34,605 nucleotides of DNA from Planctomycetota bacterium (GTDB taxonomy: Bacteria; Planctomycetota; Phycisphaerae; Phycisphaerales; Phycisphaeraceae): the NCBI GenBank assembly GCA_024279275.1, contig JAJRRS010000104.1:1-34605 (forward strand), in the 5' to 3' direction. This document shows, piece after piece, positions 15,154 through 22,620 of this stretch; position 1 is the first letter of the stretch; each line of letters opens with the position of its first letter. Both the position numbers and the translations under genes were made by a program. A model generated the notes under the pieces. The model was not told the DNA's origin. It did no database searches and saw only the letters and a program-made list of their open reading frames with translations.

Positions 15154-15627
15154 TTATTCCACCGGTTCCTTGCGTTTTTCGATGAGGTGGATGCCTTCGA
15201 TGCGGAGGTTTTTGTCGACTGCTTTGGTCATGTCATAGAGCGTCAGGCAGGCGACGCTGACGGCGGTGAGGGCTTCCATTTCGATGCCGGTCTTGGCGGT
15301 GATGGAGGCGGTGGCGGTGATGCGCAGGCGGTCGTGGGCTACTCGTTCGAAGTCGATCTGCGCGTGGTCCAGTGGGAGGGGGTGACAGAGGGGGATGAGG
15401 TCGCCGGTCTTTTTTGCGGCGGAGATGCCGGCGATGCGTGCGACGGCCAAGGCTTCGCCTTTGGGTAACGGGTCGGTGCCGGCTTCACCCATGAGTCTGT
15501 CCAGCGTTTCTTTGGCGGCGACGAATTCGCCTACGGCGATGGCGGTGCGGTGCATGGGTGGTTTGCTGCCGACGTCAACCATGCGTGCCCGGCCTTGCTC
15601 GTCGAGGTGGCTTAGTTTTTTGGTCAT
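15154..15627 (-). CDS. moaC: Cyclic pyranopterin monophosphate synthase MoaC
   Basis: A 157-residue molybdenum-cofactor enzyme that, after MoaA, converts 3',8-cyclo-7,8-dihydroGTP to cPMP. The conserved KKTGDLIPLCHPL is at 72-84, and TGIEMEALTAVSVACLTLYDM follows from 113. D132 and K135 in YDMTKAVDK correspond to the catalytic Asp128 and Lys131 of E. coli MoaC. Length is typical. No other mo-cofactor gene is in the window, and the gene stands alone between two copies of a 50-nt inverted repeat. TACAAT on the minus strand lies 6 nt before the ATG, with no Shine-Dalgarno sequence, suggesting a leaderless mRNA. Confidence 0.97.
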   Translation of the reverse strand: MTKKLSHLDEQGRARMVDVGSKPPMHRTAIAVGEFVAAKETLDRLMGEAGTDPLPKGEALAVARIAGISAAKKTGDLIPLCHPLPLDHAQIDFERVAHDRLRITATASITAKTGIEMEALTAVSVACLTLYDMTKAVDKNLRIEGIHLIEKRKEPVE

Positions 15628-15633
15628 GGGTCT

Positions 15634-15639
15634 ATTGTA
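15634..15639 (-). promoter_or_regulatory. -10 box of moaC, leaderless start
   Basis: TACAAT (5 of 6 to consensus) on the minus strand, 6 nt before the moaC ATG at 15627. The -35 region is G-rich and not recognisable. Confidence 0.45.
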
Positions 15640-15794
15640 GTGCGGGGCGGGGGAGGAAGATTAACCGCGAAGCGGCGAAGAGCGAGAAGGGAGGCAAAGA
15701 TTTGGCCCACAGATTTTCACAGATTAGCTCAGATTAGGAAAGAAAGGGGGAGATTCACCGCAGAGATCGCGGAGGACGCAGAGAAAACGGCTCA

Positions 15795-15880
15795 GAGCCG
15801 CCGTGCCCTCACGGCGGACCGCGTCGGGGGCGACGCGGCTCGGATAGCGAGGGGTTTTGTGGGCGACGCGGCTCGGATGG
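15795..15880 (+). repeat. GAGCC palindromic element, copy 1
   Basis: The core runs from GAGCCGC (15795-15801) to GCGGCTC (15835-15841), with an inner hairpin CCGCCGTG-CCCT-CACGGCGG. A tail with a second GACGCGGCTCGGATGG follows. The core and tail recur at 18451-18543, and the core recurs inverted at 24827-24882. Confidence 0.85.
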
Positions 15881-15917
15881 AGATGTATCCGCAGATTGCG
15901 CAGATGACGCAGATTTT
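15868..15917 (+). repeat. Right copy of the 50-nt inverted repeat enclosing moaC
   Basis: Inverted partner of 15089-15138. It overlaps the tail of the GAGCC element and continues into three CGCAGAT units. Confidence 0.85.
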
Positions 15918-16012
15918 AAGAAACCAAGCAGGACGATCCTGATCAGCGAAATCTACGTCATCTGCGGATAACTCCCCTCCGTGTCCTCGGCGATCTCTGT
16001 GATAAAAAGTGC

Positions 16013-16052
16013 TTGACAAGGCTCGCTTGGACGATACTATGTATAACATAGT
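16013..16052 (+). promoter_or_regulatory. padR promoter with palindromic PadR operator
   Basis: TTGACA (16013-16018) is a perfect -35; TACTAT (16035-16040), 16 nt downstream, is the likely -10. ACTATGT-ATA-ACATAGT (16036-16052) is a perfect 7-bp palindrome overlapping the -10. It contains the ATGT...ACAT half-sites typical of PadR family operators, so autorepression is likely. Confidence 0.7.
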
Positions 16053-16078
16053 GTGTGTCACATGAAAGGTGGGTTGCC

Positions 16079-16423
16079 ATGAAGATCGAGCGAGAATTGA
16101 TGCGTGGGGCTGGGCCGGTGGCGGTGTTGAAGCTGCTGGAGCCGGGGGAAAAGTACGGGTACGAGCTGGTCAAAGACCTGGCGAAGCGCAGTGATGGGGT
16201 GCTGGCGATGGGGCAATCGACGCTGTACCCGATGCTCTACAACCTGCAGGCCAAGGGATTGATCGCTGCCCGGATGGATAAGGCTGAGAACGGTCGGCCC
16301 AGGAAGTACTACCGACTGACCGGCAAAGGTAAGAAACGCCTCGCCCACGACACCCAGCAGTGGCAGGCGGTTACCGCGGCGATGGGGGCATTGGGGATCA
16401 CCGGCAACCTTCAGGGGGCATGA
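16079..16423 (+). CDS. PadR family transcriptional regulator
   Basis: A 114-residue winged-helix regulator of the short PadR subfamily. MLMRG-type start (ERELMRGAG), then ILKLLEPGEKYGYELVKDL, the recognition helix GQSTLYPMLYNLQAKGLI and the wing GRPRKYYRLTGKGKKRL, all standard for PadR. I prefer the ATG at 16079 (AGGTGG about 8 nt upstream) over upstream in-frame alternatives. The last codons overlap a possible start of the next gene (ATGA), so the two are coupled. PadR proteins paired with a membrane protein in one operon usually control that protein; the palindrome in its promoter supports autoregulation. Confidence 0.93.
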   Translation: MKIERELMRGAGPVAVLKLLEPGEKYGYELVKDLAKRSDGVLAMGQSTLYPMLYNLQAKGLIAARMDKAENGRPRKYYRLTGKGKKRLAHDTQQWQAVTAAMGALGITGNLQGA

Positions 16424-16425
16424 CG

Positions 16426-18435
16426 ATGACGAAGACTTCGTTTAGACGCCGGCTATGGAAAACACCGATGCGCGACCTGGTGCGTGGCCGGATCACCGGT
16501 CGGCTGGATATTGATCGGCTGTTGGAAGAATCGAGCCTTTCCGAGGTGGCGGCGGGCAAGGTCCGCAAGGTGGTGAAGCGCACGCGGCTGTGGCGGTTAG
16601 AAAAAGTCGATGTTGCCCACGAGTTGATCGCACACTTTCTGGATGGGATCGAAGCTGACACGCCGATCGATGAACTGATCGAAACTTTTGGTAATGAAAC
16701 GCAGACAGCGAAGCTGATCCGGCGGGCGAAGAAGCGGCAGAGGCCGATGGTCTGGCATGCGTTTGCTTGGGCGAGGTTGTGTTTCGCGGTTTTCTTTGGG
16801 GTGTATTTTGTCACGGCCCTTTACCTGATGACGGGTTCGCCTTCGGTGACGACGGATTACCTGGCGGTACTTAACCGCAAGGCGGTTGGGGTGCCTGTGG
16901 ATGAAGCGGCGTGGCCGATTTATCGGGAGGCGTTATTGCAACTCGACCTGTATCGAGAAGCCGAATGGGATTCACCGACGCCGTATTACCTGGACATGTC
17001 CGATGAAGATAAAGAGAAGTATCGACGGGAGAAGGAGATGTACGGGGGAGACATGATGGGTGATTCCAGTGGTGAGTATTACATTGATGAACTCGATCCA
17101 CCGTATATCTCCAGCCGGTGGGACCGCCTGGCTAATTCGCTGCGAGCAGGAGACCCGGGGTGGGATCAGACGGCTGAATATCTGCGTAAGCAGGCCGAGG
17201 TTTTGGAACTTATCCGCCGCGCAGCATCGTTGCCGAGTATGGGCCTATCTGTTGGATTCAAGGGTGACTACGCGCCGCTGGACCGAAAAGCAATGGGTTT
17301 GGACCGGCAGCCGATTCAGGAAACAAATACGCAGAAGAGACTTGATTCTCCTGACAGGGCATTAATCAATGTGTTGCTGCCGCAGCTAGGTTCGCTCAGG
17401 CGTTTGTCTTTGTTGCTCTTAGCGGACACGTCCCGGGCCGTTATTGAAGGTGATGGCGATACAGCCTACAACAACATCGTGGCTGTACTGGGGATCGCAC
17501 AACACGCCGACGAACAGCCTTTGTTGATCAACGGGTTGTTCCGAGTGTACCTGCAGACTATGGTCTACCGATCAGTGCAAGAGGTGATGACGACTAAACC
17601 GGGGTTGTGGTCTGACGATCAACTGCGGAAGCTCGCGCACCGGATCGCGGGGATCGAGATGACTCCCGAAGACTGGTTCAATGGTGAACGGCTTTGGTTC
17701 TATGACTTTCTCCAACGGATCTACACCGACGACGGCGAGGGTGGCGGCCGTATCACCCGGCAGGGGATTGATAGATTCCAACTGTACGGGGGCAGTATTG
17801 ATGCGTTTAGTGGGCCTGAATCCGCGCCCAGAAGCGTATTAATTGTGGCAGGACTACCGGCTGCCTCTCTCCTGCTGGCCCCACGGGCCGAGATGCGGCA
17901 GATTTATGACGGACTGATAGATCGAACGATCGTCGAGTTCCGCCGACCCCTGTGGCTAGCCGATGGATCGGAGACGGTGAAAGACTCGGTGGTGAAAATG
18001 GCGTCGTCTATGAGAACTCAAGTGCGGTACATGCCGATCACGCTGTTCTTCCCGGCGATGTCTGCGATGAGCCGGGCTATCCATACTCAGGAAGGCTACC
18101 GTGACGGGGTTCTGATCGGGATTGCGTTGGAGTTGTATCGGCGTGAGCATGGGGATTGGCCGGGGGCGTTGGATGAGTTGGTGCCGGGGTATCTGCCGAG
18201 CGTGCCGGTGGATCGGTTGACGGGTGAGGCGGTGCGGTATCGGGTGGCGGGGGATGGGCCGGTGGTGTATAGCTTGGGGGAGGATGGGGATGATGATGGG
18301 GGGAGGTCGCCGGTGGATGAGGGGGGCGAGGTGGATAACGACATGGCAGGCCCGGGGCAGTTTGGTGCTGAGAATATGGCGGATGAGAAACATGACGGGG
18401 ACTGGGTGTTGTGGCCTGTGCCGGGGGAGGGGTGA
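16426..18435 (+). CDS. PadR-coupled single-pass membrane protein with pseudopilin-like C-terminus
   Basis: A 669-residue protein of unknown function. I prefer the ATG at 16426, with AGGGGG 7 nt upstream; an ATG at 16420 overlaps the padR stop. Residues about 1-115 are cytoplasmic and helical, resembling the permease-prefix or HAAS-type domains that accompany PadR regulators. One hydrophobic segment (about 122-145) is followed by a large outer domain with many Trp/Tyr residues. The C-terminal 110 residues (ALELYRREHGDWPGALDEL, GYLPSVPVDRLTGEAVRYR, YSLGEDGDDDGG) match the globular tail of type II secretion pseudopilins in planctomycete proteins. It may be a surface stress or envelope sensor; this is inference. 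Codon use fits its neighbours. Confidence 0.75.
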   Translation: MTKTSFRRRLWKTPMRDLVRGRITGRLDIDRLLEESSLSEVAAGKVRKVVKRTRLWRLEKVDVAHELIAHFLDGIEADTPIDELIETFGNETQTAKLIRRAKKRQRPMVWHAFAWARLCFAVFFGVYFVTALYLMTGSPSVTTDYLAVLNRKAVGVPVDEAAWPIYREALLQLDLYREAEWDSPTPYYLDMSDEDKEKYRREKEMYGGDMMGDSSGEYYIDELDPPYISSRWDRLANSLRAGDPGWDQTAEYLRKQAEVLELIRRAASLPSMGLSVGFKGDYAPLDRKAMGLDRQPIQETNTQKRLDSPDRALINVLLPQLGSLRRLSLLLLADTSRAVIEGDGDTAYNNIVAVLGIAQHADEQPLLINGLFRVYLQTMVYRSVQEVMTTKPGLWSDDQLRKLAHRIAGIEMTPEDWFNGERLWFYDFLQRIYTDDGEGGGRITRQGIDRFQLYGGSIDAFSGPESAPRSVLIVAGLPAASLLLAPRAEMRQIYDGLIDRTIVEFRRPLWLADGSETVKDSVVKMASSMRTQVRYMPITLFFPAMSAMSRAIHTQEGYRDGVLIGIALELYRREHGDWPGALDELVPGYLPSVPVDRLTGEAVRYRVAGDGPVVYSLGEDGDDDGGRSPVDEGGEVDNDMAGPGQFGAENMADEKHDGDWVLWPVPGEG

Positions 18436-18450
18436 GTTGATGTGTGATCG

Positions 18451-18543
18451 GAGCCGCCGTGCCCTCACGGCGGACCGCCCCCGGAGGTCGGGGCGACGCG
18501 GCTCGGATAGCAAGTGGTTATGTGGGCGACGCGGCTGAGATGG
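18451..18543 (+). repeat. GAGCC palindromic element, copy 2
   Basis: Begins GAGCCGCCGTGCCCTCACGG, identical over its first 29 nt to copy 1, has a variable middle, then GACGCGGCTCGGATAGC and the tail GTGGGCGACGCGGCT. It lies just after the membrane-protein gene. Confidence 0.85.
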
Positions 18544-18637
18544 CGTGGGGTTTTGTGGCGAAGCGGTTGTGATTTTGTGATGGGGGACCGTTTCTGGGGG
18601 GACCGCTCGGAGGGGACGCGGATGACATCGAGGGGGA

Positions 18638-18661
18638 CCGTGGATGACATCCACGGCTTTA
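18638..18661 (+). terminator. Hairpin with short T-run, possible terminator
   Basis: CCGTGGAT (18638-18645) and ATCCACGG (18649-18656) pair around GAC, followed by CTTTA. The T-run is short, so termination is uncertain. Its centre GATGACATC recalls the hairpins after recX. Confidence 0.5.
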
Positions 18662-18669
18662 TAGAGGGG

Positions 18670-18699
18670 TTCACATAGGGGGGGTGGGGTTGTTACAAT
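18670..18699 (+). promoter_or_regulatory. Promoter of the PEGA lipoprotein gene, leaderless
   Basis: TTCACA (18670-18675) and TACAAT (18694-18699) are each 5 of 6 to consensus and 18 nt apart. The -10 ends 7 nt before the ATG at 18707, so the transcript should start at the start codon. Confidence 0.65.
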
Positions 18700-18706
18700 T
18701 CTGTGC

Positions 18707-19141
18707 ATGACGCGAACCGCCCCACTGCTGTTGACTGTGCTGTGCCTGATTTTTGTGGGTTGTGTGCAGCGGACGATTTCTATTACGAGTGAGCCGGCGG
18801 GTGCGTTGGTTTATTTGAATGATGATGAGGTTGGGCGGACGCCGGTGACGGTGCCGTTTGTTTTTTATGGGGTTTATGATGTGAGGTTGGAGGCTGAGGG
18901 GTATCGACCGTTATGGACGCAGCATAGGGCGGAGGCGCCTTGGTGGGAGACGCCGGGGATTGATTTGTTTGCTGAGGCGTTGCCGAACAAGAAGGCTGAG
19001 TTGAAGTGGCATTTCACGATGGACGAGCAGGTGCTGTCTGAGGATGTTGATGCGGATAAGTTGGTGGATCATGCTCGGCAGTTGCGGGCGATGACGGAGA
19101 AGTATGAAGCGGGTGCGGGGGCATCTGATTCAGACGAGTGA
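18707..19141 (+). CDS. PEGA-domain lipoprotein
   Basis: A 144-residue probable lipoprotein. The signal peptide ends in a lipobox FVGC with Cys19 as the lipid-modified residue (Phe at -3 is unusual but tolerated). Residues about 22-70 form a PEGA domain: ITSEPAGALVYLNDDEVGRTPVTVPF and YDVRLEAEGYRP. PEGA domains are found in surface and envelope proteins and usually bind other envelope parts; the partner is unknown. The C-terminal 40 residues are acidic and helical. There is no Shine-Dalgarno sequence, and the promoter is placed for a leaderless transcript. It ends before a strong bidirectional terminator. Confidence 0.88.
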   Translation: MTRTAPLLLTVLCLIFVGCVQRTISITSEPAGALVYLNDDEVGRTPVTVPFVFYGVYDVRLEAEGYRPLWTQHRAEAPWWETPGIDLFAEALPNKKAELKWHFTMDEQVLSEDVDADKLVDHARQLRAMTEKYEAGAGASDSDE

Positions 19142-19185
19142 GTTTGGCTACGGTCCAGATACACGATCAATGATGTCAAAGAGAA

Positions 19186-19222
19186 AAGCCCACGTTCTGC
19201 TGAACGTGGGCTTCGGTTTTTT
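19186..19222. terminator. Bidirectional rho-independent terminator
   Basis: AAGCCCACGTTC (19186-19197) and GAACGTGGGCTT (19202-19213) form a perfect 12-bp stem with a 4-nt loop. A T-run follows on the plus strand and an A-run precedes it, so it serves both the PEGA gene and the convergent haloperoxidase-like gene. Confidence 0.93.
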
Positions 19223-19251
19223 ATGGGTTATTCGTGGCCAGCGTGTGCGGG

Positions 19252-21162
19252 TCAATCGCGTCGGCGTGTGAGGATGGCCGAAGCGCCTAAAGCCAGCAGC
19301 GTCAGTGTGGCAGGCTCGGGGATGACGGTGCCGTCGTAGTATTGCATGGCCAGAGCGTAGGCGTCGATACCGATGATCGAGCCGATCGTGCGTCCCGGGC
19401 CATCGTCGGGTGGGACGTGGATGCCGCCGTAGAGTCTGGACAGGCCGGCTTCGTCTGCTGCGTCGAAGTAGGTGGCCCATTGGAGGGCGAGTTCGGTGTC
19501 GGGTCCGGCCTCGAACTCAAGAGCATCGATGGCGAGGGTGTATTCACCGAGTCCGCCGGGGAAGTAATCGCTGCCGGTCATCGCGGCCATGACCTCGGCG
19601 GCGGCGCGGCTGAAGGCGCTGTGGCCCGAGACGTAGGCGGCGAACGCGGGGGTGACGAAGGTGCTGCGCTGGTACGGGAGCCATTCGACGGCACGGATCC
19701 AGTCGACACCGCCGACCTGGGTTGCCGGGTCCGCAGGCTCACCTGCCCAGGCGAAGATTGCGATCTCGCCTTCGTGACCTGCGAGGAGTTCGTGGCGTTC
19801 GCCGGGCATGGTGGTGGCGATGGTGATGACCTCGATCAAGCCGGCTTCCAGGGGCAGCCCTTGGGGGTCATAGGACGTGCCCAGCGGATCGGAGCTTTGA
19901 CCCTTGCCGCCCATGTAGCGGATCATGGAGATCGGGCGGGCATAATCGTAGTTGCCCTTGTGATTCCAGGCGGCGATGGCTGCGTCGTGGACCGCGCCGT
20001 TCATGGCGAAGTACATCTTGACATCCCATTCCAGATCGCTGACGACCGGGCCGACCCCGCCGATCCGCTTCTGGAAGCCGGGGGTGTCCGCGACATCGTT
20101 GGCCAGGACGTTCCAGTGGCCCGGAGGCGTTTCGGAACTTGGCCCATCGGCCCAGAACTCAGCGATGGCTCGGCCGTAGTCTGCGATATTGACGACATTA
20201 GGTGAGTAAGACAGGCTGGTCACCGGATTGACGGCGTAGCCCGTGCCGTCGTTGGTGCCCAAGGGGTTGTTGCCGTAGACCGCTGGGGAGATGTCTTTCA
20301 TGTTCCCGGCGTTGGGGTCCAGAAGGCTGCTGAAACGGATGACATCAACGGCGTTGGCCTTGAACTGTGCGTCCCCGACGCCGCCGAGTTGAGGCGGGGC
20401 ACCTAAGTCGTGATAGACATCGGCGGGGCTGGCCTTGCTCATAGCGAAGGAAGTGACGTCGCCCCAGTTGGGGTTGATGAATTCCTGGACGGCGGTGCCG
20501 ATGACGATGCCGTTTTGGAGGATCAGGTGATCGAACGCCAGGGGTTGCCAGCGGTTGGGGTCGTTCATCTGGGTTCCGGGGAGTGCGATGACCATCGGTG
20601 AGTTGACCGGGGTGTAGCCGGAGGTGTCGGCGTAGTCGTTTTGTTCGTTAGCACCGTCGCTTTGGCCGTGGTTGATGACGGTCTGTGCGATGCGGTTGCC
20701 CAGTGCGGCGGGGGTATTGCCGAGGGTGGAGGTGAAAGTTTTGTCGTATCCCAGTGCATCCATCTTGGCGTCGAATGCGGCCTGCGAGACGGCTGTGCCT
20801 GGGCCGACCTGGAAGCGGTGCTTGAGGATGTTGTAGGCGGCGAAGCTGATTGCTTCGTTGCGTGCGGCGGCGACGTCGGCGGCGGAGGCGGACTCTTGGT
20901 GGAGGTATTGCGTGGATGTGCTGTCGTAGGCGGACCATGCATCGTACATCGCTGTGGACACATGGAAGAGGTTGCGTGCGTGGACGGTGGGCCTGGGCGT
21001 GTCCAGACGGATGGCATCCAGCAACTGGTCGTCCCATTGCCGGGCGACGGATTGCTGAGCCTGAATGTTAGAGGATGCGAAAGTCAGTAACACCACTGCG
21101 AACACAGCGGCAACAACAGATACACGCCTTTGGACGTGCTTACCGAGAATTGTGGAAACCAC
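19252..21162 (-). CDS. Vanadium-dependent haloperoxidase-like PEP-CTERM protein
   Basis: A 636-residue exported protein of the vanadium haloperoxidase / PAP2 phosphatase superfamily. The active-site motifs are complete: K-x6-RP in KGNYDYARP (about residue 400), SGHS (about 512) and SRLYGGIH (SRxxxGxH, about 575), which bind vanadate or phosphate. It may oxidise halides with hydrogen peroxide or be an acid phosphatase; motifs alone cannot decide. I prefer the GTG at 21162 because AGGGAGG lies 5 nt upstream and a compact signal peptide (cleavage near IQA-QQ) follows; an in-frame extension reaches 21213. The C-terminus is IPEPATL, a hydrophobic segment and RRRD, a PEP-CTERM tag. Confidence 0.88.
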   Translation of the reverse strand: MVSTILGKHVQRRVSVVAAVFAVVLLTFASSNIQAQQSVARQWDDQLLDAIRLDTPRPTVHARNLFHVSTAMYDAWSAYDSTSTQYLHQESASAADVAAARNEAISFAAYNILKHRFQVGPGTAVSQAAFDAKMDALGYDKTFTSTLGNTPAALGNRIAQTVINHGQSDGANEQNDYADTSGYTPVNSPMVIALPGTQMNDPNRWQPLAFDHLILQNGIVIGTAVQEFINPNWGDVTSFAMSKASPADVYHDLGAPPQLGGVGDAQFKANAVDVIRFSSLLDPNAGNMKDISPAVYGNNPLGTNDGTGYAVNPVTSLSYSPNVVNIADYGRAIAEFWADGPSSETPPGHWNVLANDVADTPGFQKRIGGVGPVVSDLEWDVKMYFAMNGAVHDAAIAAWNHKGNYDYARPISMIRYMGGKGQSSDPLGTSYDPQGLPLEAGLIEVITIATTMPGERHELLAGHEGEIAIFAWAGEPADPATQVGGVDWIRAVEWLPYQRSTFVTPAFAAYVSGHSAFSRAAAEVMAAMTGSDYFPGGLGEYTLAIDALEFEAGPDTELALQWATYFDAADEAGLSRLYGGIHVPPDDGPGRTIGSIIGIDAYALAMQYYDGTVIPEPATLTLLALGASAILTRRRD

Positions 21163-21167
21163 CCCAA

Positions 21168-21217
21168 CCTCCCTATAAGAAAATGATGCGTAGGACCCCT
21201 CCTTTAACATCACCTCC
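21168..21217 (-). promoter_or_regulatory. Three stacked Shine-Dalgarno-like sequences before the haloperoxidase-like gene
   Basis: On the minus strand GGAGGTGAT (21217-21209, the full anti-16S sequence), AAAGGAGGGG (21205-21196) and GGGAGG (21173-21168) succeed each other. Only the last is correctly placed for a start codon (GTG 21162). Confidence 0.5.
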
Positions 21218-21369
21218 AGTATGCACTATTAAGTTGAATTAGTCCAGTGTTATTTACGCCTATTTACATATCAAACATGATGTTAAACCGATCAAAACCA
21301 CCCATCTTCACACTGATGCCGACACCTGTTTTACACCTACAGGCACGCAAGTGAGTATGCTCTAAGAAG

Positions 21370-21822
21370 ATGCACGAACCGATCCGATTTCAACACGCTC
21401 CGGGACCCGAAGGCGGCGACGATGAAGGAGCCAGCCCGGGCGTGCGTCCTAAGCATATGGACCTAAAAAAAGACAAGGCTCTGACGATCCACTGGTCGGA
21501 CGGGCGGGTGTCGATTTATCCGATTGCGTACCTGCGTAAGCTGTCGCCGTCGGCGGAGGCGAAGGAATTGCGTAAGGAGATGGCCCGCAACCCGCTGACG
21601 GTGTTGCCTGCGGGTGCCGGGGGAACCGGGGGCGGGCCGCTGACGGCGGAGGGGATCGAGATGGTGGGGAATTATGCGGTCCGGCTGCGGTTCTCCGACG
21701 GGCACGACACGGGGATTTACTCGTGGGCCTACCTGCGTCAGATCGATCCGAATCAACCCGATAAATCGGGTCCGCAAGGCCCTAAACCGGAGGTCGGCGA
21801 GGCTCCGGACAAAGGCATTTGA
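21370..21822 (+). CDS. DUF971 domain protein
   Basis: A 150-residue protein with a DUF971 domain (gamma-butyrobetaine hydroxylase N-terminal-like) at about 32-128: LTIHWSDGRVSIYPIAYLR, NYAVRLRFSDGHDTGIYSWAYLR. Such domains occur alone in bacteria or next to Fe-S carrier proteins and probably bind zinc or an Fe-S protein; the function is not settled. Residues about 80-89 (GAGGTGGG) are encoded by two CCGGGGGNN repeat units, in the loop between the two halves of the domain. A possible -10, TATGCT, is at 21356-21361. It lies 57 nt before the DUF47 gene on the same strand. Confidence 0.85.
   Translation: MHEPIRFQHAPGPEGGDDEGASPGVRPKHMDLKKDKALTIHWSDGRVSIYPIAYLRKLSPSAEAKELRKEMARNPLTVLPAGAGGTGGGPLTAEGIEMVGNYAVRLRFSDGHDTGIYSWAYLRQIDPNQPDKSGPQGPKPEVGEAPDKGI
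21617..21634 (+). repeat. Intragenic 9-bp CCGGGGGNN repeat, two copies
   Basis: CCGGGGGAA and CCGGGGGCG in tandem inside the DUF971 gene, read as Gly/Thr codons, a different frame from the AhpD-like copy. Confidence 0.7.
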
Positions 21823-21879
21823 CCACCACCAGACAGCGGTTATAAAGACCGTCCCGTTCCCTGAGAAAAGAAGCCCCCT

Positions 21880-22557
21880 ATGCGAACTATTGCCAAACTG
21901 TTCGGCCAATCCCCGATCGTCCCGCTGCAGGCCCACATGGACAAGGTCACGCAGTGTGTGGAGAAGGTCAAGCAGATGTTCGAGGCTCTGCGTCAGGGGG
22001 ACCATGCCTTGATCGAGAAGCTGGCGGAAGAGACGTCGGCTCTGGAATATGAGGCGGACCAGATTAAGCACGATATCCAGAGCCATCTGCCTAAGCGGAT
22101 GTTCATGGCGATTGACCGGGCACGGATCCTGGACATCCTGGCGGTGCAGGACAACCTCGCGGACAAGGCGGAGAACGTTGGAATCCTTCTGACGTTCAAG
22201 GCTCTGACGCTGCCGGGTTGGCTGAAGGACGACTTCAATGCATTTTTGAGCAAGAACATCGAGGCGTTCGAGGGTGTGCGTGCGATCATCAATCAACTCG
22301 ACGAGCTATTAGAGACCGGGTTCGGCGGGGACGAGGCTGAGCGTGTTCTGCGGATGGTCGAGGAGGTGGCTCACATGGAACACGAGGTCGATGTGATCCA
22401 GCGGCAGATGCTCAAGAGCCTGTTCGCCAACGAAGGCGACCTGACGACCGGGGAGTTTTTCCTGTGGACGAAATTGTTCAAGCAGGTCGGCGACCTGTCG
22501 AACCTGTCTGAACGATTAGCGAACCGGGTCCGCCGAACACTGGAACTGAAGAAGTAG
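21880..22557 (+). CDS. DUF47 PhoU-like phosphate transport regulator
   Basis: A 225-residue all-helical protein of the DUF47 (TIGR00153) family related to PhoU. Recognisable segments are LFGQSPIVPLQAHMDKV, EADQIKHDIQSHLPKRMFMAIDRARILDILAVQD and LSNLSERLANRVRR at the end. PhoU-like proteins bind metal clusters through E/D-rich helices and restrain phosphate uptake. This one sits 63 nt upstream of the PiT transporter, the usual DUF47-PiT pair, and probably controls or supports that carrier. AAGAAG-like sequence before the ATG is weak. Confidence 0.93.
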   Translation: MRTIAKLFGQSPIVPLQAHMDKVTQCVEKVKQMFEALRQGDHALIEKLAEETSALEYEADQIKHDIQSHLPKRMFMAIDRARILDILAVQDNLADKAENVGILLTFKALTLPGWLKDDFNAFLSKNIEAFEGVRAIINQLDELLETGFGGDEAERVLRMVEEVAHMEHEVDVIQRQMLKSLFANEGDLTTGEFFLWTKLFKQVGDLSNLSERLANRVRRTLELKK

Positions 22558-22620
22558 CCGCCTCCCCCAGTGTTACCCCCCTACCCACCACACATACCAA
22601 CCTGATGATTCGGAGACCCG

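Larger units (their letters stand above)
15759..16003. repeat. Outer inverted repeat, GCAGAGATCGCGGAGGAC type
   Basis: The segment 15759-15785 and the reverse complement of 15976-16003 share AGAGATCGC, GAGGAC and GGAG-like blocks with few mismatches. Units repeat every 9 nt. The pair encloses the other repeats of this region. Confidence 0.7.
15640..16012. other. Nest of intergenic repeats between moaC and padR
   Basis: I find no gene in this stretch; the open frame at 15640-15942 is built of repeats and has no ribosome binding site. It holds CACAGATTTTCACAGATT-like units near 15710-15740, an inverted pair of CGCAGAGATCGCGGAGGA-like sequence (15759-15785 and 15976-16003), a GAGCC palindromic element (15795-15880), and CGCAGAT-type units at 15887-15918 with an inverted counterpart at 15947-15970. 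Confidence 0.8.

Noticed and set aside
15640..15942. 100-codon plus-strand open frame after moaC
   Set aside because: Made up of dispersed repeats that also occur elsewhere in non-coding DNA.
15640..16012. Possible CRISPR array
   Set aside because: Repeats are short (7-9 nt units), partly inverted and without regular unique spacers; no cas gene is present.
16420..16422. ATG overlapping the padR stop as start of the membrane protein
   Set aside because: AGGGGG would be only 1 nt away; the ATG at 16426 has proper 7-nt spacing. The two differ by two residues only.
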